A stretch of DNA of 64,000 nucleotides from Belliella aquatica (GTDB lineage: Bacteria > Bacteroidota > Bacteroidia > Cytophagales > Cyclobacteriaceae): NCBI RefSeq assembly GCF_014637795.1, contig NZ_BMFD01000009.1:1-64000 (forward strand), in the 5' to 3' direction. The notes under the pieces were generated by a model. It searched no databases. It was not told the DNA's origin and saw only the letters and a list, made by a program, of their open reading frames with translations. Below are positions 18,325 to 26,696 of this stretch, piece after piece (positions within the stretch are counted from its first letter, which is position 1; every line of letters starts with the position of its first letter). A program made the translations under genes and the position numbers.

Positions 18325-19203
18325 ATGAAAATTGAAAAAATATGTATTCTCGGAGCAGGAACTTTAGGTAGTAGAGTTGCTTTACAAGCGGCACTTTCAG
18401 GTTATCAAGTGACTGTTTATGATATCAAGCAAGAAGCTCTTGACAGTTCTCTAAAAGTGATGAAGAAAATTCTGTACCAGCTAGAAAAAACCTCTGAATT
18501 AAAAGCTGATGAAGGTAATCAAGCACTTAACAAAATCCATTTTACACTTGATCCCAAGATTGCCGTAGAAGATGCTGACCTCATCAATGAAAGCGTCATC
18601 GAAGAAATTGATGTGAAAGAGAAAGTCTGGAAGCAATTTGGTGAGTTAGCCCCTGAAAAAACGATTTTCACAACCAATACATCATTTCTATTACCTTCGA
18701 TGTTTGCTGATATTTCGGGCAGGCCTGAAAGATTTTGTGCATTTCATTTTCACGATGTTTTTTACAGCAAAATTGTGGACATCATGCCTCATCCAAATAC
18801 CGATGCTGAAATTATTTCAATTTTGGAAACTTTAGGAAAATCTTTGAAGCAAGTTCCTGTCATCGTCAGAAAAGAAAATCATGGTTATATTTTCAATTCC
18901 ATGTTGATGGCGTTTATTGGTGCTGCGGGTAAATTGCTTACTGGCGAAGTAGCAAGCATAGAAGATATTGACAAATCTTGGATGGTGAATTTCCACATGC
19001 CCATGGGTCCTTTTGGAATCTTAGACAGCATTGGGTTAGACACGGCTTGGCATGTCACGCACAAGATGCCAGATAGAGCTTCTCAAGCTTTTGCACAACT
19101 TTTAGAAAAATATATAGCAGCAGGAAAATTGGGTGAGAAGGCTGGAGAGGGCTTTTATAAATATCCTAACCCCCGATATAGAGAAATTACTTTTCTAAAG
19201 TAA
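18325..19203 (+). CDS. 3-hydroxyacyl-CoA dehydrogenase
   Basis: This 292-residue NAD-dependent dehydrogenase has an N-terminal Rossmann motif (ILGAGTLGSRVA, about 9-20) and catalytic-region FCAFHFHDVFY. Its C-terminal helical domain contains GFYKYPNPRY. It oxidises the 3-hydroxyl of acyl-CoA in beta-oxidation. Separated by only 3 bp from the kinase gene, it is the last gene of the presumed operon and would take the 3-hydroxyacyl product made from a 4-hydroxy substrate. It is shorter than multifunctional FadB proteins and has no enoyl-CoA hydratase part. Confidence 0.92.
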   Translation: MKIEKICILGAGTLGSRVALQAALSGYQVTVYDIKQEALDSSLKVMKKILYQLEKTSELKADEGNQALNKIHFTLDPKIAVEDADLINESVIEEIDVKEKVWKQFGELAPEKTIFTTNTSFLLPSMFADISGRPERFCAFHFHDVFYSKIVDIMPHPNTDAEIISILETLGKSLKQVPVIVRKENHGYIFNSMLMAFIGAAGKLLTGEVASIEDIDKSWMVNFHMPMGPFGILDSIGLDTAWHVTHKMPDRASQAFAQLLEKYIAAGKLGEKAGEGFYKYPNPRYREITFLK

Positions 19204-19259
19204 ATCTAAAGTGCGTTTTATTTACGTATTTAGCCAAGTTATTAATTTGATTTACGGTT

Positions 19260-21671
19260 ATGGGAAATAAAGTACGTAATTTCATATTCATCGTGATTAT
19301 TATCATGATTGGAGATGTATTTCAATCTCAAGCACAAAAGCTACTTTCAGGAGAAAATTTCATTCAGCCAATTTCAGTATTTGAGCATGCAAAAATCACA
19401 AATGTTGGTTCTACATTTTACAGTATAGAAGAATTTGTAAAGGTAGAAGAAGAGCTAGCTTTTAACTCAATTGAAGGTGCAAATACTAATTTAGGATTCA
19501 CTAAAGATAATTATTGGCTAAAGTTTTCTCTGACTAATACATCTGAAAGACCGATTAGTCTGTATTTTGAGACTGGAAGACCGATTACTGATATTGTAGA
19601 ATTGCATCAAGTCATTGCAAATGGTAATATTCTTTCTCAAGTCAGTGGTGATTTGATTCCTTTTGATGAAAGACCAACAAGCCATAGAAAGATTATTTTC
19701 CCTATTGAACTGGAAGCAAATACTACTCAGGATTTTTATGTTCAATATCAAAGTGACGGTGAAGTCATCAATCTTCCTCTAGACATTCACAGTGCATCAT
19801 CTTTAATACTAAGCTCCTACCGAGATCAACTGATTTACGGTGTTTTTTATGGAATATTATTGCTCGCAGGAGCTATTTATTTGTTCTTCTATTTTGGAAT
19901 AAGAGAAAGAAGTTTTATCCTTTATTTCGCCTATGTATTCTCCATAGCTTTCTTGCATTTATCACTAGATGGATATTTCTTCCAATACATTACTCCAAAT
20001 GGAGGTTGGTTTTCAAATAATGCAGTACTTATTGCAGCCGCATTCTCAACCCTAGCTTTTGGTAGATATACACAGATTTATATGAAAGTTAAGACTTTCA
20101 GTCCTATACTTCATAAAATATATAATGGACTTCATCTTGCTGTTTTGACTTTAATTGCTGCAATTTGCTTTATCCATGCTGGACAGCATTTATATTACCC
20201 ACTGGTAAATGTATTGGGTATATTTTTACTTTTCCTCATTGTAATCACTGCTACCACTTCACATTTTAAAAATGCTGCGCAGGATATCTTCTTCACACTC
20301 GGTATTCTTTCATTCTTTGGAGGATTTATTTTCTTTTTGTTGAATAATTTTGGTGTGATACCAAATTCATTTCTCACAGAAAACTCTTCCAAATTGGGAA
20401 CAGGTTTAGAAATCATTTTCCTATCCCTCTCTATGGCAAACAGAATTAGGATTCTGAAGTCTGAAAAAGAAAAAATGCAAGGTATTGCTTTGGCGCAATC
20501 ACAAGAATCCAACGAGATAAAATCATTCTTCTTATCTAACATCAGTCACGAACTTAGAACGCCATTGAATGCTGTAATTGGTCTATCAAAATCCATTCAG
20601 GAATCAACAACAGACGAAAAAACCAAAAGTGATTTGGAGGTAATTCAGTATTCTTCTTTAGGCCTTTTGTCTGCCATCGATGATATTTTAGATTATTCTA
20701 AAATTGAGAAAAAAGAGCTTAAGCTGGAAGAAAGGCAGTTTGACTTAATTAAAATGATCAAAGAACTGAGGTCATTAACAGAAAATCAAGCTAAAGATAA
20801 AAACCTGAATTTTGTCTATGAAGAGATCAATCAACTTCCAAAATTCGCTTTAGGAGATCGGTCAAGGTTGAGACAAATAATCCTAAACCTGTTGAATAAT
20901 GCCATCAAATTCACGAATTCGGGTGATGTAAAGCTAAGTATCAAAACAGAAATGTTGCCTAACAATGTACTCGATCTTAAGATCAAAATTTCAGATACTG
21001 GTCTGGGAATAAGGAAAGAAAAATTAGATCGAATTTTTGAATCTTTCATCCAAGAACAAATTGATGATAAAAGAAAATTTGGTGGTTTTGGATTGGGATT
21101 GTGTATAGTAAAAGCTTTAGTGGAATTGCATAACGGAAAAGTTACTATTCAAAGTGAGCATGGTGAGGGAACTACTGTTGATGTTAGTTTGACCTTGAAC
21201 CTTCCAGAAAAAAACACAAAAGAAATACAATCACCAACACATGAAAAGGGCGTTTATGACCTTAATGGAAAAAACATCTTGATCGTAGAAGACAATCCTG
21301 TAAATCAAATGGTGATGAAATCCATCCTTAGAAAATGGAAAAATACCACATTTGACATTGCTAACCATGGTTTGGAAGCTTTGGATAAATTGAATGTAAA
21401 ACAATTTGATTTGATCTTAATGGATCTGCAAATGCCTGAAATGGATGGTTATGAAGCAACTGAAGCAATCAGAAACGGCGTTTGCGGAAAGCAATATGAA
21501 AATATTCCAATCATAGCAGTAACCGCAGATGCGACAGACAAGGCAAAGAATAAAGTGAAAAGTATTGGTATGGATGATTACATGACCAAACCCGTTGATT
21601 CAGATGAATTATATGGAAAAGTGATGAAGTGCTTCTATCTGCAAACAGTTGATTTATCAGAAGTCTTGTAG
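19260..21671 (+). CDS. 7TMR-DISM hybrid sensor histidine kinase / response regulator
   Basis: This 803-residue membrane hybrid kinase comprises a signal peptide (to about residue 26), a periplasmic 7TMR-DISMED2 carbohydrate-binding-like domain (about 40-170) and a seven-helix 7TMR-DISM region (about 185-400). HisKA follows with His430 (NISHELRTPLNAVIG), then HATPase_c (NLLNNAIKFTNSG; GGFGLGLCI) and a C-terminal receiver with Asp722 in LILMDLQMPEMDG. No output DNA-binding domain is present, so phosphate may pass to another protein. It is monocistronic with a strong terminator. Confidence 0.94.
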   Translation: MGNKVRNFIFIVIIIMIGDVFQSQAQKLLSGENFIQPISVFEHAKITNVGSTFYSIEEFVKVEEELAFNSIEGANTNLGFTKDNYWLKFSLTNTSERPISLYFETGRPITDIVELHQVIANGNILSQVSGDLIPFDERPTSHRKIIFPIELEANTTQDFYVQYQSDGEVINLPLDIHSASSLILSSYRDQLIYGVFYGILLLAGAIYLFFYFGIRERSFILYFAYVFSIAFLHLSLDGYFFQYITPNGGWFSNNAVLIAAAFSTLAFGRYTQIYMKVKTFSPILHKIYNGLHLAVLTLIAAICFIHAGQHLYYPLVNVLGIFLLFLIVITATTSHFKNAAQDIFFTLGILSFFGGFIFFLLNNFGVIPNSFLTENSSKLGTGLEIIFLSLSMANRIRILKSEKEKMQGIALAQSQESNEIKSFFLSNISHELRTPLNAVIGLSKSIQESTTDEKTKSDLEVIQYSSLGLLSAIDDILDYSKIEKKELKLEERQFDLIKMIKELRSLTENQAKDKNLNFVYEEINQLPKFALGDRSRLRQIILNLLNNAIKFTNSGDVKLSIKTEMLPNNVLDLKIKISDTGLGIRKEKLDRIFESFIQEQIDDKRKFGGFGLGLCIVKALVELHNGKVTIQSEHGEGTTVDVSLTLNLPEKNTKEIQSPTHEKGVYDLNGKNILIVEDNPVNQMVMKSILRKWKNTTFDIANHGLEALDKLNVKQFDLILMDLQMPEMDGYEATEAIRNGVCGKQYENIPIIAVTADATDKAKNKVKSIGMDDYMTKPVDSDELYGKVMKCFYLQTVDLSEVL

Positions 21672-21690
21672 GGAAAGTTTCAGATTCATA

Positions 21691-21735
21691 TAAAAGAACA
21701 AAAGGCATTGGAGTTTTTCCAATGCCTTTTGTTCT
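21691..21735. terminator. Bidirectional terminator between hybrid kinase and trmB
   Basis: A near-perfect stem of more than 20 bp (TAAAAGAACAAAAGGCATTGG with its complement) surrounds a short T-rich loop. It lies between convergent stops at 21671 (+) and 21758 (-) and has A/T runs on both sides. Confidence 0.9.
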
Positions 21736-21757
21736 TTTATTCTAGATATATTTTTGA

Positions 21758-22420
21758 TCAATCATTAAACTTAAATTTTAAATATTTAATTTTTTCTCCC
21801 TTTTCGCTGAAAATTCCCTCGTACCTAGTTTTTATACCATGATGGTCATCTTTGAATTCAGATTGATAAAAATCATGCGTAAAGGCCAAAATCTCACAAT
21901 CTTCTCGCTCAGAAATAACTTCCAAAGTATACTCAAATAGTCCAGTATTATCCGTCTTGAAATTGACAATACCTCCCGATTTGATCATTGGCTTGTACAT
22001 ATCCAAATATCTCGGACTGGTGAGTCTTCTTTTTTCATCCCCATCTCTCGGAAACGGATCAGGGAAGGTAATCCACAATTCAGAAATCTCTCCATGCGAG
22101 AAGAAATCTTCTAATAACTGAATTTGAGTTCTCAAAAAAGCCACATTTTCCAAACCTTCAGCAAGAGCGATTTTACTCCCTTTCCAAATTCTTGAGCCTT
22201 TGATGTCTACACCAATGAAATTTTGCTCAGGATATTCTCTTGCCAATCCAACAGTAAACTCGCCTCTTCCACAAGCCAACTCTACTACCAAAGGCTTTTC
22301 ATTTTCAAACTGAAGTTGATTCCAGTTACCCTTTATATTCTTAAAAATGTCTTTACCATCCTGAACGACATTTCTATTTTCTTCATTTTCTTTAAATCTC
22401 TGTAGCTTATTCCTACCCAT
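21758..22420 (-). CDS. trmB: tRNA (guanine-N7)-methyltransferase
   Basis: This 220-residue SAM-dependent methyltransferase modifies G46 of tRNA. Visible motifs are VELACGRGEFTVGLA (SAM-binding), NFIGVDIKGSRIWKG, WITFPDPFPRDGDEKRRLT (catalytic region) and the C-terminal TRYEGIFSEKG. It is the last gene of the nine-gene minus-strand unit that starts with holA, 2 bp after folC, and ends at the shared terminator. Such translational proximity implies co-expression with the envelope genes rather than a shared function. Confidence 0.95.
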   Translation of the reverse strand: MGRNKLQRFKENEENRNVVQDGKDIFKNIKGNWNQLQFENEKPLVVELACGRGEFTVGLAREYPEQNFIGVDIKGSRIWKGSKIALAEGLENVAFLRTQIQLLEDFFSHGEISELWITFPDPFPRDGDEKRRLTSPRYLDMYKPMIKSGGIVNFKTDNTGLFEYTLEVISEREDCEILAFTHDFYQSEFKDDHHGIKTRYEGIFSEKGEKIKYLKFKFND

Positions 22421-22422
22421 TT

Positions 22423-23706
22423 TTACAATTCATTAATTTCGGCGACTACAAAGGTACTCCCTCCGATAAATATTAAATCATCTTTTGTTGCCTTTTTCTT
22501 AGCTTCGGTTATTGCTAGATTCACATCTTCAACCACTTCTCCTTTTAATCCTGCTTCATTCCCTTTGGAATACAGGTCATTAGCTGTCATCGCTCTTGGG
22601 ATATTAGCTTGTACAAAAAAGTAATAGGCATCTTTTGGAAGCATAGACAAAACTTTGGATACATCCTTGTCATTGACCATTCCAATAACGATAAAAAGCT
22701 GATTGTAAACATATTCATGGATCTGATCAAGGATATACTTTATTCCGTCTTCATTGTGTCCAGTATCACAAATCATCATCGGATTACTTCCCAATTGTTG
22801 CCATCTGCCCTTTAAGCCCGTATTTTTTATAACTTGAAATAGACCTTTCTCGATATGATTTTGAGTAATTTGGTATCCTAAGCTTTGAAGAACCTTAAGA
22901 GCTTGTAATATTCCAGCTAAATTCTTCTGCTGATAATTCCCTTTCAAATCGAGTTCGATAGAAAACTGCTCTGAATTGGTATTAATTTGAAAAACTCCAG
23001 CAAGTGAATTTTCAATTTTTAGAACTGCGAAAAGTTCCTCAGCATAATAAATAGGAGCATTCTTTTCCTTTGCTATTTCTTCGAAAATAGACGAGGTTTC
23101 CTCTTGCCTTTGACTGATCACTACAGGAATATTCTCCTTGATGATTCCGGCCTTTTCTCCTGCGATTTTTGGGAGTGTGTCACCTAGAAATTGCATGTGG
23201 TCGTAACCAATATTGGTAATGACCGAAAGCTCAGGTATAATCACATTTGTACTATCAAATCTCCCTCCCATTCCTACTTCAATCACTGCGATATCGACTT
23301 TTTCTTTGGCAAAATACCAGAAAGCAAGACCAACAGTCATTTCAAAAAAACTGGGCTTGAGTTCATCTAGAAAGTCCTTCTGATTCACCACAAAATCAAC
23401 CACTTCGTTCTGAGGGATTTCTTCCCCATTGATTTTGATTCTTTCTGTAAATGATTTGAGGTGTGGAGAAGTGTAAAGCCCAACCTTATAACCAGCTTCC
23501 ATCAAAACAGAACAAATTGCATGGGAAGTACTTCCTTTCCCATTTGTTCCTGCTACATGAATACTTTTAAATTGGTTTTCAGGATTCCCAAGTTGTTTAC
23601 AAAGTGCAATTGTATTACTCAGATCCTTTTTGAAGGCAGATGCACCAACTCTCTGAAACATGGGGAGTGCATTGAACATGTAGTCCAATGTTTGTTCATA
23701 ATTCAT
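22423..23706 (-). CDS. folC: Folylpolyglutamate synthase / dihydrofolate synthase
   Basis: This 427-residue Mur-ligase-family enzyme adds glutamate to (dihydro)folate. The P-loop is HVAGTNGKGSTSHA (about 50-63), followed by GLYTSPHLKSFTERIKING, VIEVGMGGRFDSTN and NIGYDHMQFLGDTL, which are family landmarks. The C-terminal Mur ligase domain carries ICDTGHNEDGI. It lies between the TonB-like gene (8 bp) and trmB (2 bp), within one long minus-strand operon. Confidence 0.95.
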   Translation of the reverse strand: MNYEQTLDYMFNALPMFQRVGASAFKKDLSNTIALCKQLGNPENQFKSIHVAGTNGKGSTSHAICSVLMEAGYKVGLYTSPHLKSFTERIKINGEEIPQNEVVDFVVNQKDFLDELKPSFFEMTVGLAFWYFAKEKVDIAVIEVGMGGRFDSTNVIIPELSVITNIGYDHMQFLGDTLPKIAGEKAGIIKENIPVVISQRQEETSSIFEEIAKEKNAPIYYAEELFAVLKIENSLAGVFQINTNSEQFSIELDLKGNYQQKNLAGILQALKVLQSLGYQITQNHIEKGLFQVIKNTGLKGRWQQLGSNPMMICDTGHNEDGIKYILDQIHEYVYNQLFIVIGMVNDKDVSKVLSMLPKDAYYFFVQANIPRAMTANDLYSKGNEAGLKGEVVEDVNLAITEAKKKATKDDLIFIGGSTFVVAEINEL

Positions 23707-23714
23707 CGTGTAAA

Positions 23715-24671
23715 TTAATCTACTTTGATGATAAAAGTTATTTTTCCAGAAGAATAATCTGCAGTAGGGTTTCCACTTTGGCGTTTGAAGGAAACTTGAT
23801 TGACTACAGTTCTGTAGTAAGCCAGCACTTCATTGGATACATTATATTCCAACGGAATCGCTTGGACAATCTTACCAGAATCATTTACTGTGATTTTAAA
23901 AACTATTCTCCCATTTCGGGTAGAAACATTATCTCGAATATTAGGCTTGGAAGCAAAATCCCATCCAGCCAAATCCAAATTATATCCTGCACCAGGACCG
24001 GCCACTCCGGCGCCTGTTCCTGAACCCATCAAAGATCTTCCATCGACAGTCCCAGTGGGTTTGCCTTCGTCTCCTTTTTGTGTTGATGACCCTTGAGCAC
24101 TTCCTTTAGCAGCTTGAGTTCCTGTTCCTGTAGTTCCTCCTGCACCCATTAAGGCACGTTGATCTACTTTGGGTTGCTCTGCTGCTTTCGGTGTGGTTTT
24201 CTCTGCCTCAGCTTTCGCAGGTTGTGTAACCGGTGTAGTTGCCCTTTTCTCTGGGACTACTTCTTTAACGACAGGCGTAGTCTTTTCAGCACCTTTTATG
24301 ATACTTGGGGTTTTGGATACTGCCTCCAAACTAGATTTTGTTGGTGTAGAAGTTGGTCTTGCTTGTGCTGCTGGTGTTGAAGCAGGAGTAGCAGCCTCAG
24401 TTGGTTTTGATGAAACCTCTCCAGGAGCTGCGGGAGTTGTTACTTCTGATTGGATGTCATTTGGTGCAGAAAGAGTTTGTGTATTTCCACTTCCAAAGTC
24501 AGAAAAACCCAAATTCAATTCCAGACCATATTGTGGCAAAGGAGGAATAGGTTGTTTCCAAACAACCATAAAATAAATGAAAAGCAATACCAGAACGTTT
24601 ACAACGATGGTAATGATCCAAGCTTTGCGCTTATTCTCTGCTTCTTCATTATTTGATTGCCAAATTTCCAT
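23715..24671 (-). CDS. TonB/TolA-like energy transducer
   Basis: This 318-residue inner-membrane protein has one N-terminal membrane helix (about 18-38, ITIVVNVLVLLFIYFMVVW). A long Ala/Pro/Thr/Lys-rich periplasm-spanning spacer follows (to about 190), then a Gly-rich hinge (GTGAGVAGPGAGY) and a TonB-like C-terminal domain (about 235-318: RNGRIVFKITVNDSGKIVQA). It follows exbD by 2 bp and likely couples the ExbB/ExbD proton motor to an outer-membrane partner. The barrel and SPOR genes in the same operon suggest a TolA-like envelope role, but nutrient uptake is also possible. Confidence 0.82.
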   Translation of the reverse strand: MEIWQSNNEEAENKRKAWIITIVVNVLVLLFIYFMVVWKQPIPPLPQYGLELNLGFSDFGSGNTQTLSAPNDIQSEVTTPAAPGEVSSKPTEAATPASTPAAQARPTSTPTKSSLEAVSKTPSIIKGAEKTTPVVKEVVPEKRATTPVTQPAKAEAEKTTPKAAEQPKVDQRALMGAGGTTGTGTQAAKGSAQGSSTQKGDEGKPTGTVDGRSLMGSGTGAGVAGPGAGYNLDLAGWDFASKPNIRDNVSTRNGRIVFKITVNDSGKIVQAIPLEYNVSNEVLAYYRTVVNQVSFKRQSGNPTADYSSGKITFIIKVD

Positions 24672-24673
24672 TT

Positions 24674-25066
24674 CTATTTATAGGGTTTAGTTGCTATGGA
24701 AACATTTGCCTCCAAGCCTGCTGCAATACCTCCGATTTCTACTAAGTATTCTACGGGAACTTCTTTATCTATGTGGAGAACGACTTGACCTTTCTTTTCT
24801 TTCAATAATGTCGTCAGTTCTCCTTTTACAGCTTCTCTGTCAACAATTCTATCGTTTACAGAAAATCTAAGATCTTTTGTAATAGTAACAGTTACTTCCT
24901 GCATCACAATGTCAGATGCCTCACTAGAAGGTAAGTTAACTGGTAATCCTGAAGGGGTGATAAAAGAAGAAGTCAACATGAAAAAGATCAATAAAAGAAA
25001 TATAATATCTGTCATTGATGACATACTAAATGAGGACTCGACTTTATGTTTGGATTGTAATGCCAT
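24674..25066 (-). CDS. exbD: ExbD/TolR-family proton-motor subunit
   Basis: This 130-residue protein has a short cytoplasmic N-terminus, one membrane helix (about 17-38: MSSMTDIIFLLLIFFMLTSS) and a periplasmic domain. The Asp in SSMTDIIF is the conserved protonatable residue of ExbD/TolR. It works with ExbB, encoded 2 bp upstream, to energise the TonB-like protein encoded 2 bp downstream. Confidence 0.93.
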   Translation of the reverse strand: MALQSKHKVESSFSMSSMTDIIFLLLIFFMLTSSFITPSGLPVNLPSSEASDIVMQEVTVTITKDLRFSVNDRIVDREAVKGELTTLLKEKKGQVVLHIDKEVPVEYLVEIGGIAAGLEANVSIATKPYK

Positions 25067-25068
25067 CT

Positions 25069-25761
25069 TTATTTCTCTTGTAAAATATCCATAAACTCAA
25101 TCGAAGTATATTCCATATTGTGAACCAATTTCGATACTTGTGACACGAGGTAATTGTATCCCAAATAAGCGATAATCCCAACTACTAAGCCAGCGGCAGT
25201 AGTAATCATGGCTTCATAGATTCCTGTTGAAAGGAGTTTTGGAGAAACCATTCCCTCTTCTTGGGCTACGCCAATAAATGCACGAATCATGCCAGCAACA
25301 GTTCCTAAGAATCCAATCATTGGCGCTGCACCTGATACGGTAGCAAGCAGGTTGAGGTTTTTCTCAAGCTTGTAAATCTCGATTTTACCTACGTTCTCTA
25401 TGGCAACTTCTATATTTTTCAAAGGACTCCCTATTCTCTCCAATCCTTTCGCAATCATATTGGCAACAGGAGTAGTTTCTCCCTGACATAAGATCCTTGC
25501 TTTATCTACCTGACCACCTTGTACCAATATTTTGATTTGATCCATCAAATGCTTGGGTGATTTTTCTGCTTTGCGAAGCGTAATAATTCGCTCTACAAAA
25601 ATGAATATTGCCAATACGAACAAGGCATACAGAGGAATCATCATATATCCGCCTTTGATCAATAAATCGAGAAGACCAATGTCTCCATTTCCAGCATCCA
25701 TAATTGCTAGGCTGTCGACCGCCATTGTATTGTCGGTAGAAAGGGTTTGTAGTAGAATCAT
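25069..25761 (-). CDS. exbB: ExbB/TolQ/MotA-family proton channel
   Basis: This 230-residue protein has three membrane helices: residues about 38-58 (YMMIPLYALFVLAIFIFVER), 135-160 (LLATVSGAAPMIGFLGTVAGMI) and 180-205 (GIYEAMITTAAGLVVGIIAYLGY). The second and third carry the Gly/Thr-rich MotA/ExbB signature. It forms the proton channel with ExbD. It lies 1 bp after the SPOR gene and 2 bp before exbD, so translation is probably coupled. Confidence 0.94.
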   Translation of the reverse strand: MILLQTLSTDNTMAVDSLAIMDAGNGDIGLLDLLIKGGYMMIPLYALFVLAIFIFVERIITLRKAEKSPKHLMDQIKILVQGGQVDKARILCQGETTPVANMIAKGLERIGSPLKNIEVAIENVGKIEIYKLEKNLNLLATVSGAAPMIGFLGTVAGMIRAFIGVAQEEGMVSPKLLSTGIYEAMITTAAGLVVGIIAYLGYNYLVSQVSKLVHNMEYTSIEFMDILQEK

Positions 25762-25762
25762 A

Positions 25763-26614
25763 TTAATATTTCAAAATCCAAATAGCGTCTCCAAATTCAC
25801 CTTTTGCAGTTTCCCATGCTTCGGTGGCCGTCTCTATATTGTCAAACTTACCAACGGCAATTCGGTAGTTTCTGATATCCCCATAAGGGAAAATGATCCA
25901 AGTATTTTTATCCATTCCCATAAATTTCTCTGCCTCACTCCTTGCCAACCTCTCAGAAGTCACACTTGCAACGACAACAAAATAGCGAGGATTTGATTCT
26001 CTGCTTTGTATCAAAGTCAATTCTGGGGTAGACTGAGCAACAATGGGTTGTTGAACTTCTGGAATCACTTCTACATCAATTTCCTCTCCCATTTCTTCCG
26101 CATCAGCTAAAGGTTCTTCATTGGTTGAAATTGCTGATTCATTCTGAGAATCCGAATCATCTTCTTTGATTTCAACATTTGCTGTTTGTGGACCATTTTC
26201 AACTTCTGGCAAATAGTATAAAAAGTAAGCCATAGCTCCCAACACGACAAGTATTAACAAAGTAAGTATCATGATCAGCGGACCATTTGACTTTTTCTTT
26301 GCTGTAGTGCTTTGAAAAGTTCTCTCAGTTTTTTTGATTTCAATAGGCTTAATTTCAACACTTTCTGGTTTAGGAATTTCAACGACAGCAGGTTCAATTT
26401 CAACTACAACTTCTGGCTTGACATCATCAGTAGGATTTATAATTTCATCCTCAGCTATTTTAGCTGACGACTCCAATTCTTCTAATTCTTCTTTTGGAAA
26501 TTCTTCTGTCAATGACTCCGAATTGAGTGCCAAAGGAACTACCTCTACAAAAGGAAAACCATACTCTTGGTCTTCTTGAAAGTCGTTGTTATTACTGTTT
26601 TTCCTATCTGCCAT
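25763..26614 (-). CDS. SPOR-domain membrane protein
   Basis: This 283-residue protein has an acidic N-terminal cytoplasmic part (Glu-rich, VEIEPAVVEIPKPE), one membrane helix (about 112-133, LIMILTLLILVVLGAMAYFL) and a periplasmic linker rich in Glu. It ends with a SPOR domain (about 210-283: YFVVVASVTSERLARSEAEKF and IFPYGDIRNYRIAVGKFDN). SPOR domains bind denuded peptidoglycan at division sites. It overlaps functionally with the ExbB/ExbD/TonB-like trio and is spaced 1 bp from exbB, which points to a septal or wall-linked use of the motor (inference). Confidence 0.85.
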   Translation of the reverse strand: MADRKNSNNNDFQEDQEYGFPFVEVVPLALNSESLTEEFPKEELEELESSAKIAEDEIINPTDDVKPEVVVEIEPAVVEIPKPESVEIKPIEIKKTERTFQSTTAKKKSNGPLIMILTLLILVVLGAMAYFLYYLPEVENGPQTANVEIKEDDSDSQNESAISTNEEPLADAEEMGEEIDVEVIPEVQQPIVAQSTPELTLIQSRESNPRYFVVVASVTSERLARSEAEKFMGMDKNTWIIFPYGDIRNYRIAVGKFDNIETATEAWETAKGEFGDAIWILKY

Positions 26615-26696
26615 ATTTTTATTCTGAATCAGCCTACGAAACTAAGACAATTGCAGCAATTCGCAAATTGTACGTGGGTTAGACGGTTGATTTTCA

